This document shows positions 1 through 7,771 of a stretch of 43,293 nucleotides of DNA, piece by piece (within the stretch, counting starts at the first letter, position 1; each line of letters opens with the position of its first letter). The notes beneath the pieces are model-generated. The model was not told the DNA's origin. It saw only the letters and a program-made list of their open reading frames with translations, and searched no databases. Both the position numbers and the translations under genes were made by a program. Source of the DNA: UBA1367 sp040268355 (lineage in GTDB: Bacteria > Actinomycetota > Coriobacteriia > Coriobacteriales > Atopobiaceae); assembly GCA_040268355.1 (NCBI GenBank), contig JAWRIT010000077.1:1-43293 (forward strand), read 5' to 3'.

Positions 1-220
1 GGCGGGCAATCTCGAGGCGGCCCAGGCCTGCCAGGACGCCGTGGCGCCGCTTAGGAGCGTCTTCGCGCACGGCAATCCCAATACCGTCGTCAAGTGTGCG
101 GTCAAGCTGCTGGGGTATCCGGTGGGAGCGTGCCGCGCCCCCTTCAACCAGCTCAGCGACGAGGGTATTGCGCTGCTTAAGCAGGTTCTCGCCGACGATG
201 CAGCGAAGGGAGTGTGCTAG
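1..220 (+). CDS. DapA-family lyase/aldolase, C-terminal fragment
   Basis: Only the last 72 codons lie in the window; the frame begins at base 2 and stops at 218-220. The fragment has the C-terminal pattern of the dihydrodipicolinate synthase/N-acetylneuraminate lyase superfamily: an NPNTVVK segment, then LLGYPVGACRAPFNQLS and a short final helix. The active-site Lys and Tyr lie outside the window, so the substrate cannot be read; DapA proper, a sugar-acid aldolase or a NanA-like lyase all remain possible. It ends 3 bases before the PdxA2 gene and is probably co-transcribed with it. That position favours a catabolic aldolase over lysine synthesis, but this is inference. Confidence 0.75.
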   Translation, partial: AGNLEAAQACQDAVAPLRSVFAHGNPNTVVKCAVKLLGYPVGACRAPFNQLSDEGIALLKQVLADDAAKGVC

Positions 221-222
221 CC

Positions 223-1284
223 ATGGAGAAGTACCTTCCCATCGTGGGCATCTCCATGGGCGATCCTGCGGGCAACGGCCCCGAGATCACCGTGAAGGCC
301 CTCTCCGACCCTGCGCTCTATGACCGCTGCCGTCCCATCGTGGTGGGCGACTACAAGATGATCGAGCAGGCCAAGGGCTTCGTGAACCATCCCGAGATCA
401 AGGTCAACCCGGTGTCGATCGTCGAGGAGGCCAAGTTCGAGGCGGGTACCATCGACGTGTACCAGCTCGACCTCATCGAGGACGCCTCGACGTTCCAGCT
501 CGCCACCGTCTCAGCCGAGGGCGGCAACGCTGCGTTCCAGTCGGTCAAGCGCCTCATCGAGCTGGCCATGGCCGGCAAGGTGGACGCCACGGTGACCAAC
601 GCCCTCAACAAGGAGGCCATGAACCTGGCGCTCACGCCGCAAGGCATGCACTTCGACGGGCACACCGAGATCTACGCCACCTACACCAAGACCAAGCGCT
701 ACACCATGATGCTTGCTCACCACGACTTCCGCGTCGTGCACGTCTCCACCCACGTGAGCCTGCGCGAGGCCTGCGACCGCGTGAAGCGGGACCGCGTGCT
801 TGAGGTGATCGAGTTGGGCTGGCAGGCTTGCCGCGACCTGGGCATTGAGAATCCCAAGGTGGCCGTCGCCGGGCTGAACCCGCATGCCGGTGAGAACGGT
901 TTGTTTGGCACCGAGGAGATCGAGGAGATCACCCCTGCCATCGAGGCGGCTCGTGCCAAGGGCATCGATGCCGTCGGACCGTGTCCGCCCGACAGCGTCT
1001 TCTCCGAGATGAACGGGGGCTGGTACGACATCGTCGTTTGCATGTATCACGACCAGGGTCATATTCCCACCAAGACGCTGGGCTTCGTGTACGACCGCGA
1101 GCGGCAGACGTGGAAGGCCGTCGAGGGAGTCAACGTGACGCTGGGGCTGCCTATCATCCGGACCTCGGTGGACCACGGCACCGGCTTTGCGTTGGCCGGG
1201 AAGGGCACCTCCAACGAGATCTCGCTGGTCAACGCCATCGACTATGCGCTACGCATGGCGGCTGGCCGCACGAGTCGAGCGTAG
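223..1284 (+). CDS. pdxA2: PdxA2-type 4-phospho-D-threonate/erythronate dehydrogenase
   Basis: This 353-aa protein belongs to the PdxA family of metal- and NAD-dependent oxidative decarboxylases. It shows the N-terminal MGDPAGNGPE signature, a TNALNKEA segment, the metal-site motif FDGHTE, a second His motif YHDQGHIPTK and the C-terminal VDHGTGFALAGKG. PdxA2 members act on four-carbon phospho-sugar acids; true PdxA makes vitamin B6. The catabolic neighbours (aldolase, permease, hydrolases) favour the PdxA2 role, but the usual partner kinase of the DUF1537 family is not in the window. ATG 223 is preferred over GTG 214 because AAGGGAG at 206-212 is correctly spaced only for ATG 223. Confidence 0.85.
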   Translation: MEKYLPIVGISMGDPAGNGPEITVKALSDPALYDRCRPIVVGDYKMIEQAKGFVNHPEIKVNPVSIVEEAKFEAGTIDVYQLDLIEDASTFQLATVSAEGGNAAFQSVKRLIELAMAGKVDATVTNALNKEAMNLALTPQGMHFDGHTEIYATYTKTKRYTMMLAHHDFRVVHVSTHVSLREACDRVKRDRVLEVIELGWQACRDLGIENPKVAVAGLNPHAGENGLFGTEEIEEITPAIEAARAKGIDAVGPCPPDSVFSEMNGGWYDIVVCMYHDQGHIPTKTLGFVYDRERQTWKAVEGVNVTLGLPIIRTSVDHGTGFALAGKGTSNEISLVNAIDYALRMAAGRTSRA

Positions 1285-1395
1285 ACGAGCGTATCGGCAC
1301 TTCGGCAGGGGAGGGAGGACCACCTGTCAAGTGAAGGCACAACGGAAATGTCGGACTAGGTACTGTACGCACATACTGGAAAGGTGGATCTCGCA

Positions 1396-2703
1396 ATGAC
1401 GCTGCAAATGATCCTGGCACTTGCGACGCTTGTCATCATGCTCGCGCTGATCATGTTTGACGTGATGCCGTTCGGTGCACCCCCCATCTTCGCGAGCCTT
1501 CTGCTCGTGGTCTTCGGAACCTTCTTTGGAGCTGACTGGGAGGTCCAGTGGGACGTCCCTTATGCCATGGCAGGCTTTGCGAACGCCAGCGTATGGATGG
1601 TGGCGTTCTTCATGGTCGTCATGGCCGCCGTGCAAAAGACCAGCTTGATCACCAGGGTCAAGACGGCCATGGGTGAGCTTGTCGCGCAGGGCGGTTTCAA
1701 GAGCTATGTCCTGCTGTTGCTTGTGGTCATGCTCGGCGCGTCGCTTGCAGGAGGCGGCTCCACGGGATACTACGTTCTGATTCTCTCCCTTGTGGCTACG
1801 CTGCCCTATAACGAGGAGTTCGCGACCTCCAAGCTCCTCATGCCGCTCGGCTTTGCCACTAACCACCCACTGCTGCCCTTTAACGTGGCCTTCCAGTTCG
1901 GCCTTGCCGTGACCGTCCTTGAGTCTGCGGGATACACGGGCGGCGGATTCGAGATGTTCGGATTCTCTCTCGTGACCTTTGCCCTCTCTGTCGGATTCCT
2001 CATTTCCGCAATCGTCGGGTGGAAGCTGCTTCCGAGTCACCCCGTCGCAGATGCCACGCAGGATCAGATCGATCGCCGCAATGCCGAAGACGAGGTGATG
2101 GGTCCCGTCAAGGAGAAGGTGACTATCGCGCTCTTTGTTGCATCTGTCGTGGCCATGATGTTCATGAGCCAGCTTGGGAACATCGCCTATGTCTTCCCCG
2201 GCATCTGCGCCTTCATTCTTCTGCTCATGGACGTCGTGTCCTGGAAGGAGTTCCGCGACAACATCTTTGCTCCTGTCATTCTCATGATGGCCGGCGTCAT
2301 TCCCGTGGCAAACGCCCTCGCTGATTCCGGCCTTACGACCCTCATCGGCGAGTCTGTGGCTGGGGTTGCCGTTGGGATGTCGCCCTTCCTGATCGTCTTC
2401 ATCTTCTCGCTTCTGACGTCTACCTGCGCGACCTTCACAGGGTCCAACATTGGCTCCGCCTTCATCTTCTGTCCGATCGCGGTTGCCACCTGCATGCAGC
2501 TGGGCGTGAGTCCGCTGGCCGCCTGCTCTGCGGTCATGCTCTCTGCCTGGCAGGGTGGCTATATGCCCGTCGATGGTCTACCGGCCATGATCATGGGCAT
2601 GGGCAAGTACACGCTTCCCGAGTTCTGGAAGTTCACCGTGCCGATGTACTTCATCCGTATCGCCGCCCTGTCTCTGGGTGCGGTGCTGGTGTTCCCGATG
2701 TAG
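1396..2703 (+). CDS. SLC13/ArsB-CitM superfamily anion permease
   Basis: A 435-aa integral membrane protein with about 10-12 hydrophobic segments and almost no soluble loops except a charged stretch near residues 215-235 (DQIDRRNAEDE) that separates two halves. The second half has the TGSNIGSAFIF segment and a late hairpin with WQGGYMPVDGLPA, resembling the conserved polar motifs of ion transporter (IT) superfamily carriers for carboxylates and other anions. The cargo is not identifiable. The place between PdxA2 and the hydrolases suggests it imports the organic acid that the cluster breaks down. ATG 1396 is chosen because GGAAAGGTGG at 1379-1388 precedes it at normal spacing. Confidence 0.75.
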   Translation: MTLQMILALATLVIMLALIMFDVMPFGAPPIFASLLLVVFGTFFGADWEVQWDVPYAMAGFANASVWMVAFFMVVMAAVQKTSLITRVKTAMGELVAQGGFKSYVLLLLVVMLGASLAGGGSTGYYVLILSLVATLPYNEEFATSKLLMPLGFATNHPLLPFNVAFQFGLAVTVLESAGYTGGGFEMFGFSLVTFALSVGFLISAIVGWKLLPSHPVADATQDQIDRRNAEDEVMGPVKEKVTIALFVASVVAMMFMSQLGNIAYVFPGICAFILLLMDVVSWKEFRDNIFAPVILMMAGVIPVANALADSGLTTLIGESVAGVAVGMSPFLIVFIFSLLTSTCATFTGSNIGSAFIFCPIAVATCMQLGVSPLAACSAVMLSAWQGGYMPVDGLPAMIMGMGKYTLPEFWKFTVPMYFIRIAALSLGAVLVFPM

Positions 2704-2714
2704 ATCTCTCCTTT

Positions 2715-2748
2715 CGGTCCCGCCTGGTCGTATGGCCTGGCGGGACCG
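2715..2748 (+). terminator. Hairpin after the permease gene
   Basis: A perfect 10-bp stem (CGGTCCCGCC at 2715-2724 with GGCGGGACCG at 2739-2748) and a 14-base loop lie 11 bases past the permease stop. No T-run follows, so it may be a partial terminator or an mRNA processing hairpin between the permease and the hydrolase genes. Confidence 0.55.
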
Positions 2749-2830
2749 TGCAGAGCGAGCGTTTGGATGGTGATCCTGACGTCGGTCCTTCGCGGATCCG
2801 TCGTCAGTGCCTAGCAAAACGGAGGAGGTG

Positions 2831-4459
2831 ATGGCGTTGCGAGCATCTCTTGAGTTTTGGGTGACCGTCTCGCACAAAGCCGCGACCGACCCGGTGCGCA
2901 CGATCATCGTGTGCGTTCCCGGCGCGCACGCACGGACGCAGGCGGATGTCGAGGCCTATTGTCGTATGACCGGGTGGGTCGACGAGGTGGAGCGGTCTGG
3001 CGACGTGCTTTTGGCACCCATCGTCCCTGATGGTTGGGATGTGAGCGACGTGAGCCTGCCCAAGCGTCTCTACCAGCAGGTACGACAGAGCCTCAAGGCG
3101 CCTGGAGAATCGGCTATAGCCGGTCGCGGGGGGATGCTGTGGGCGTGGGAGTGCCTCATTTACCTAGTGGGATATGAAGATGGTGCCGTTTTGGCCGGCA
3201 ACGCGCTTGTGGCTCATCCCAACTTCGCTGCGGCCGCCGTGCTGGTGGATGGCAATGGTCCTTGTGATCTTTCCGCCGGCGATGATCCTTCTGACCACTG
3301 GCTGGTTGCGCACCCCTCCCGAACAAGGCTCAACCGAGACGTGCCCGTTCATGTGTGGCTGGTGGGTAAGTCTGCCGCAGACCAGGCCTTTCTGGACCAT
3401 CTCATTGCGGTGAATCGGGCGAGTGAGGAGCGTGCTTGCGACCTCGGTGGCCACAGTGCTACGGCATATGTCGATCCCAACAACCCTGCGCACTGTGCAA
3501 TGGTCACACCCGACATACGCTCCGATGAGACGAGCCTCTCGCGCGTTGCCATGCGGGAGGTCTTTGGCCATGTCATACGCTGGAAGAACGGACCCGACGG
3601 GACCTTGGCGCTCCATCATGGCAAGGACGGCTTCTATCTGAGCGGTGATTATCGCCATGATGTGGTCCGCGTGGGTGCGACAGAGTACCCCATCGCGGTC
3701 TACCTTCCGCAGGGCGCGGAGGACGAGGATGCCAAGGGGCTCCCTCTGGTCGTCTCCCTCCACGGGAGGGGAGAGCCCGCCTGGGTGTTTGCCCGTAAGA
3801 ATGGTTGGGAGGAGTTGGCTGACGAGACGGGCGGCTTTGCCGTGCTCTATCTCGATTCCCCGGGGAATCTCTGGGTGTTCGAGCGTGATCGCGAGGGCCT
3901 GCTCGCCAGCATCGAAGCCGCAGTCGAATCCTATGGATTCGATTCGACACGAATCTATCTTACGGGCTTCTCGAACGGGGCCATCATGACCTATCAGATG
4001 GCGACCACTCACCCTGTGACCTTTGCCGCCGCTTCTGCGTGGAACAGTCCTGGCGAGATGGCATGTAGGGAGGCCCATCTGGGTCCGTATGTGGTTCGGC
4101 CTGGCTTTGCGCGGTGTGGCTGGCAGATGCCGTTCATGGCAATCATGGGTGACTCGGACGACAAGGCTCCCGCAGACGTGTCGCGCGAACTCGCCGAGCT
4201 CCTCCCGGCGAATGGGTGTGTGGGGACTGGCAGGCGACTGAAGTCGTCAGAGGCCTACCCCGCATCCCGAGGATACCGAGAAGGAGAGCGCTTCTCGACC
4301 ATGCTCTGGGTTGATGCTGACGACCGAGGGATGGTCGCGTCTGTCGTCATGCGAGACATGCCTCACGGCGCCATCGCCGATGAGGCACGAGCCGCATGGG
4401 AGTTTATGAGTCAGTTTGTCAGAGCGGAAGGTTCCACGCAGGTTCAGGAGGTGCGGTGA
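2831..4459 (+). CDS. PHB-depolymerase-like alpha/beta hydrolase with degenerate N-terminal hydrolase-like half
   Basis: A 542-aa protein. The C-terminal half (about 275-540) looks like the poly(3-hydroxybutyrate) depolymerase/LpqC/feruloyl esterase group: VVSLHGRGEP for the oxyanion region, GFSNG with nucleophile Ser381, an acidic GDSDD near 440-444 and MPHG with His512. The N-terminal half (about 20-270) also reads like an alpha/beta hydrolase, but the nucleophile elbow is GYEDGA with Glu116 in place of Ser. No signal peptide is visible, so it should act in the cytoplasm, probably releasing acyl groups from an imported substrate. ATG 2831 follows GGAGGAGGTG. The stop overlaps the start of the next gene, a paralogue of the same layout. 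Confidence 0.75.
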   Translation: MALRASLEFWVTVSHKAATDPVRTIIVCVPGAHARTQADVEAYCRMTGWVDEVERSGDVLLAPIVPDGWDVSDVSLPKRLYQQVRQSLKAPGESAIAGRGGMLWAWECLIYLVGYEDGAVLAGNALVAHPNFAAAAVLVDGNGPCDLSAGDDPSDHWLVAHPSRTRLNRDVPVHVWLVGKSAADQAFLDHLIAVNRASEERACDLGGHSATAYVDPNNPAHCAMVTPDIRSDETSLSRVAMREVFGHVIRWKNGPDGTLALHHGKDGFYLSGDYRHDVVRVGATEYPIAVYLPQGAEDEDAKGLPLVVSLHGRGEPAWVFARKNGWEELADETGGFAVLYLDSPGNLWVFERDREGLLASIEAAVESYGFDSTRIYLTGFSNGAIMTYQMATTHPVTFAAASAWNSPGEMACREAHLGPYVVRPGFARCGWQMPFMAIMGDSDDKAPADVSRELAELLPANGCVGTGRRLKSSEAYPASRGYREGERFSTMLWVDADDRGMVASVVMRDMPHGAIADEARAAWEFMSQFVRAEGSTQVQEVR

Positions 4460-6261
4460 TGAGGGATGCGATGAATCCGATCGTGCAGTTTTCCGCCTTT
4501 GGCGGGAAGCTGATCGAGGAACCTGTCGCCGGCTCCACGTCCGGCCAGATCAATCCCGAGAACAACGTGGACGTTTCCATCGGTTTCGACCGCAGCATGT
4601 TTGCCTACGTGCCCGCGAGCGGCTGTCCGCATCCCAAGCAGTGCCAGGTGCTCATGGTGCTTCGTGACGATGCCGATCGGGAGAGTGCGGAGATGCTGCT
4701 TGAGGATCTGGGCCTCGCCGCCCTCGCCGAGGAGCGTCACTTCGTGCTGCTCTTTCCCAATCCTGAAGAAGGCGGCTGGAATTACGCGCAGGATCCTGCT
4801 CGCGATGATGACAGGGACTTTCTCGTGCGCTGCTTTGCCGCGCTCCCTCGCTCCCGGGGCGGTGTGGCTGGATTCAATGGCATGATCTTCCATCTGGCGA
4901 CATCACCGGCATCCTCGGCCATGCTCACCACGCTTGCGCTCACGCGCCCTCTAGACGCAGCGGCGATCATGGTGGGTTCCTTGCCACAGGACTACGTGTT
5001 GCCCGCTGGCATGGCGCAGCAGGTCGCCTGGCTGTACGAGGAGAGCCCCTTGCTCGCCTCCCACCTGGCTTTGGTCAACGGGGGAGAGCTGACTGGTGAG
5101 GTGGCGCATGGCGTCGAGTCGTATCGGAGCGCAGACAATCCCAGCCTCGTCCATTTCCTCGGCACCCGCGGTTTGGATCGGCGCGAGCTTGTCGATGCCT
5201 GGGAGCTGATGTTCAGCGAGACACGTCGCTGGCGCAACACCACAATGGGTACCTACCAAGCCCGTACGCCCTTTGACGAGCGCGGCTTCGTCGCTCATGT
5301 GCACGAGCGGCCGCTTCCCGACGATGTCCCACGCACGTGGTTTGAGTACGTGCCGCCGCAGGTGCGTGCGACGCAGGAGCAGGTACCCCTTGTCATCTAC
5401 CTGCATGGGGGAAACTGTTGCGGACTCTACGGAGCCGAGCAGAGCGGCTGGCACGACCTGGCGGATCGAGACGGCTTCGCCTGCGTGTATCCTGATGCCA
5501 CCATCGAGGATCGGTGGAACGTGTGGGATGACCCTCGTATCCCTTCCGACATGGACTTTGTGCTCTGGCTCATCGACCACATGAACGAAGTGCACCCCAT
5601 CGATCGATCGCGCGTGTACGTGTCAGGCTTCTCGATGGGATCCATGATGACAAACGCTTTGGCCTGCGCCTACCCCGAGACGTTTGCGGGTGCCGTAGCG
5701 CTCAACGGCCCTCACTGGGGCTATCTCGAGACTCTGGACGAGGCTATCCCTGGGGTTCTCGCCCTGTCCCGCACGTCGGTTGTCAGCACCATCGAACCCC
5801 TGCTTGATACCGTCTCTCCCACGCGGGCGCGCGCCGATGCCAAGAAGGCGGAGCGGGACTGGCGCATGCCGCTCGTTCAGTTTGTGGGGCTGAAGGACAA
5901 TGCCCTTTTCCCTCCCGGTCGGGTGTGGCCTCTACAGGAGGATGACCTCCTGTGGGCACAGACCATCCGCTACTGGAAAACCTACAACGGCATTGCCTGC
6001 GAGCCACTGCTCGCCCCGACTGCCGAGTCGGGCATCGCATCCGATGTTATGCGCGTCGAAGGGGATGACGAGCGGTTTGTCTGGCAGTCCTGGATGGGTG
6101 GCGATGGGGCTGAGGGACTCTATCACGTGGTCGGTGCCCGCGAGTTGTACCACGCGGTCGACCTGCGCGAGATTGAGCTTGGATGGGCCTACGTGCGCCA
6201 GTTTGCGCGCACATCAGATGGTTTGCTGTGCCGCAGTGACTCGGCGTTGACGTGGGCGTGA
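4459..6261 (+). CDS. PHB-depolymerase-like alpha/beta hydrolase, tandem paralogue
   Basis: A 600-aa cytoplasmic protein with the same two-part plan as its upstream neighbour. The C-terminal half (about 270-600) carries VIYLHGGNCCG, GFSMGS with nucleophile Ser392, LNGPHWG and a late His candidate (His565 in LYHAVD). The N-terminal half keeps the strand-helix pattern of an alpha/beta hydrolase, but where a GxSxG elbow is expected it has ATSPASS, so it is probably not a second active site. The start ATG overlaps the previous stop (TGATG), with AGGAGGT at 4446-4452, so the two are translationally coupled. The two proteins are clearly diverged, which suggests different acyl substrates or a heteromeric complex. 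Confidence 0.75.
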   Translation: MRDAMNPIVQFSAFGGKLIEEPVAGSTSGQINPENNVDVSIGFDRSMFAYVPASGCPHPKQCQVLMVLRDDADRESAEMLLEDLGLAALAEERHFVLLFPNPEEGGWNYAQDPARDDDRDFLVRCFAALPRSRGGVAGFNGMIFHLATSPASSAMLTTLALTRPLDAAAIMVGSLPQDYVLPAGMAQQVAWLYEESPLLASHLALVNGGELTGEVAHGVESYRSADNPSLVHFLGTRGLDRRELVDAWELMFSETRRWRNTTMGTYQARTPFDERGFVAHVHERPLPDDVPRTWFEYVPPQVRATQEQVPLVIYLHGGNCCGLYGAEQSGWHDLADRDGFACVYPDATIEDRWNVWDDPRIPSDMDFVLWLIDHMNEVHPIDRSRVYVSGFSMGSMMTNALACAYPETFAGAVALNGPHWGYLETLDEAIPGVLALSRTSVVSTIEPLLDTVSPTRARADAKKAERDWRMPLVQFVGLKDNALFPPGRVWPLQEDDLLWAQTIRYWKTYNGIACEPLLAPTAESGIASDVMRVEGDDERFVWQSWMGGDGAEGLYHVVGARELYHAVDLREIELGWAYVRQFARTSDGLLCRSDSALTWA

Positions 6262-6326
6262 GTGCTCTCGCAAGGATTCGTTCGACAGAGGATGCCCTGG
6301 CGTCCCAAGACAGAAAGGAAGACAAG

Positions 6327-7490
6327 ATGACAATCAAGAAGCTCCCCGGCCTCACCCCTGACGGACAGGTGTACTTTGACGAGGAGATGCGCATCACCGA
6401 GGCGTTCGTCAATCCCGGTCCCTGGACCACGGCGCACGGCCCCGGTCTCCTCGAGACGCCGGCCGGCACCATCCTGTGCTGCTGGTTCGCGGGCACCTAC
6501 GAAGGTGACACCGACATCAACATCGTATGCTCGCGCTTGGAGAAGGGCTCGGATAGGTGGAGCGAGCCCTTCTACATCTCGCACAACGACGACCGCTCCG
6601 ACCAGAACCCGTCGCTGTTCCTGGCCCCGAACGGTGACATCTGGTGCATGTACACCTCCCAGCTCGGTCGCCAACCCGGCAAGGACAACATGCAGTACAC
6701 CTCGGTGGTCAAGCGACAGATCTCGACCGATGACGGCCTGAGCTGGAGCGAGCCCGAGATCATGTTTCCCGAGGAAGGCACCTTCGCTCGCCAGCCCATC
6801 CAGGTCCTCTCCAACGGGCGCTGGATCTATGGCCTGTGGCTCTGCACCGACAGCGCCTCTGGTCTTGCCGGGGACCCCTCGGCCGTCCAGATCTCCGACG
6901 ATCAGGGCGTGACCTGGCATCGCGTGGACATCCCCGAGTCCGCCGGTCGCGTGCATCCCAGCATGGTGGAGCTCGAACCGGGACACGTGATCGCCTTCAT
7001 GCGCTCGCGGGAGGCCGACTTCATCTACCGCAGCGAGTCGTTTGACTACGGCGAGACCTGGACGGCCCCCGAGCCCACGGTCCTGCCCAACAACAACTCC
7101 GGCATCGCCACCATCAAACTGACGAGCGGGCGCGTGGCCATCGCCTACAACCACAACTCCGCCCCCTCCACCTACGGCCAGAAGGGCGCGTGGCCCGCGC
7201 TGCGCAACCCCGTCTCCATCGCGCTGACCGAGGACGGTGGCAAGACCTTCCCGCTCATCCGTCATATCGAGCGCGGCGAGGGCTACGTGGGCGATGAGAA
7301 CAAGTTCAACAACCGCCAGTACGAGTACCCCTGCCTGATGCAGGCCGCAGACGGCATGATTCACCTGGCTTACGCCTACCAGACGCGCCGTGGCGTCAAG
7401 TGGGTCACCCTCTCCGAGGCCGACGTCATGGGCGAGAAGCGCGGAGAGGGCACCTACAATCCCACCTCGGGTGACGTGGGCGCGCACTGA
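6327..7490 (+). CDS. BNR/sialidase-fold (COG4692-type) protein
   Basis: A 387-aa beta-propeller protein. It has at least four Asp-box-like motifs (STDDGLSW, SDDQGVTW, SFDYGETW, TEDGGKTF) and the N-terminal AHGPGLLETPAGTILCCWFAGTYEGDTD block typical in outline of the predicted neuraminidase family with BNR-like repeats. No YRIP/FRIP motif of classical GH33 sialidases is seen and no signal peptide is present, so a true secreted sialidase is unlikely. Related propellers include glycoside hydrolases and polysaccharide lyases acting on rhamnose-uronate links. It probably acts on an imported oligosaccharide or glycoside. AAAGGAAG at 6314-6321 supports ATG 6327. It is the last gene of the cluster. 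Confidence 0.75.
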   Translation: MTIKKLPGLTPDGQVYFDEEMRITEAFVNPGPWTTAHGPGLLETPAGTILCCWFAGTYEGDTDINIVCSRLEKGSDRWSEPFYISHNDDRSDQNPSLFLAPNGDIWCMYTSQLGRQPGKDNMQYTSVVKRQISTDDGLSWSEPEIMFPEEGTFARQPIQVLSNGRWIYGLWLCTDSASGLAGDPSAVQISDDQGVTWHRVDIPESAGRVHPSMVELEPGHVIAFMRSREADFIYRSESFDYGETWTAPEPTVLPNNNSGIATIKLTSGRVAIAYNHNSAPSTYGQKGAWPALRNPVSIALTEDGGKTFPLIRHIERGEGYVGDENKFNNRQYEYPCLMQAADGMIHLAYAYQTRRGVKWVTLSEADVMGEKRGEGTYNPTSGDVGAH

Positions 7491-7568
7491 GGGCCTGAGC
7501 GGTGACGTCGAGGAAGGAGAGGGGGATCATCGTGGCCTGCTCCCAGGCCACACCTCCGCCGATCGGAC

Positions 7569-7610
7569 TCATGGGGCATCTGGACGTTATCGCCGCAGGT
7601 GTCCCCATGA
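7569..7610 (+). terminator. Hairpin closing the catabolic cluster
   Basis: TCATGGGG at 7569-7576 pairs with CCCCATGA at 7603-7610, and the stem continues inwards as CATCTG/CAGGTG with one bulged base and one G-T pair, about 14 bp in all. It lies about 80 bases after the BNR gene. There is no T-run. The rest of 7491-7771 holds no convincing gene. Confidence 0.5.
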
Positions 7611-7653
7611 CCCAAGTGGCCCGGTCGCCTCAGCGAGCATTGTGGGGAACGGG

Positions 7654-7659
7654 TAGAAT
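7654..7659 (+). promoter_or_regulatory. Candidate -10 for the Ca2+ ATPase gene
   Basis: TAGAAT in the context GGGTAGAATGG resembles the extended -10 found before other genes in this window. No good -35 is visible. A start here gives a leader of about 105 bases before ATG 7772. Confidence 0.35.
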
Positions 7660-7771
7660 GGACCAATCCGCAACGATCCGCTCGGTGTAGACCATGGGTG
7701 AGCCCTTGCCCCTCCTGGGGAATTATGATCGGGAACCCATGCGAGCCGAGCGCATGCCCCAGGAGGAGAAC

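Noticed and set aside
7502..7690. A 62-codon frame between the BNR gene and the Ca2+ ATPase gene
   Set aside because: No ribosome site, and it runs through the hairpin at 7569-7610 and the candidate promoter.
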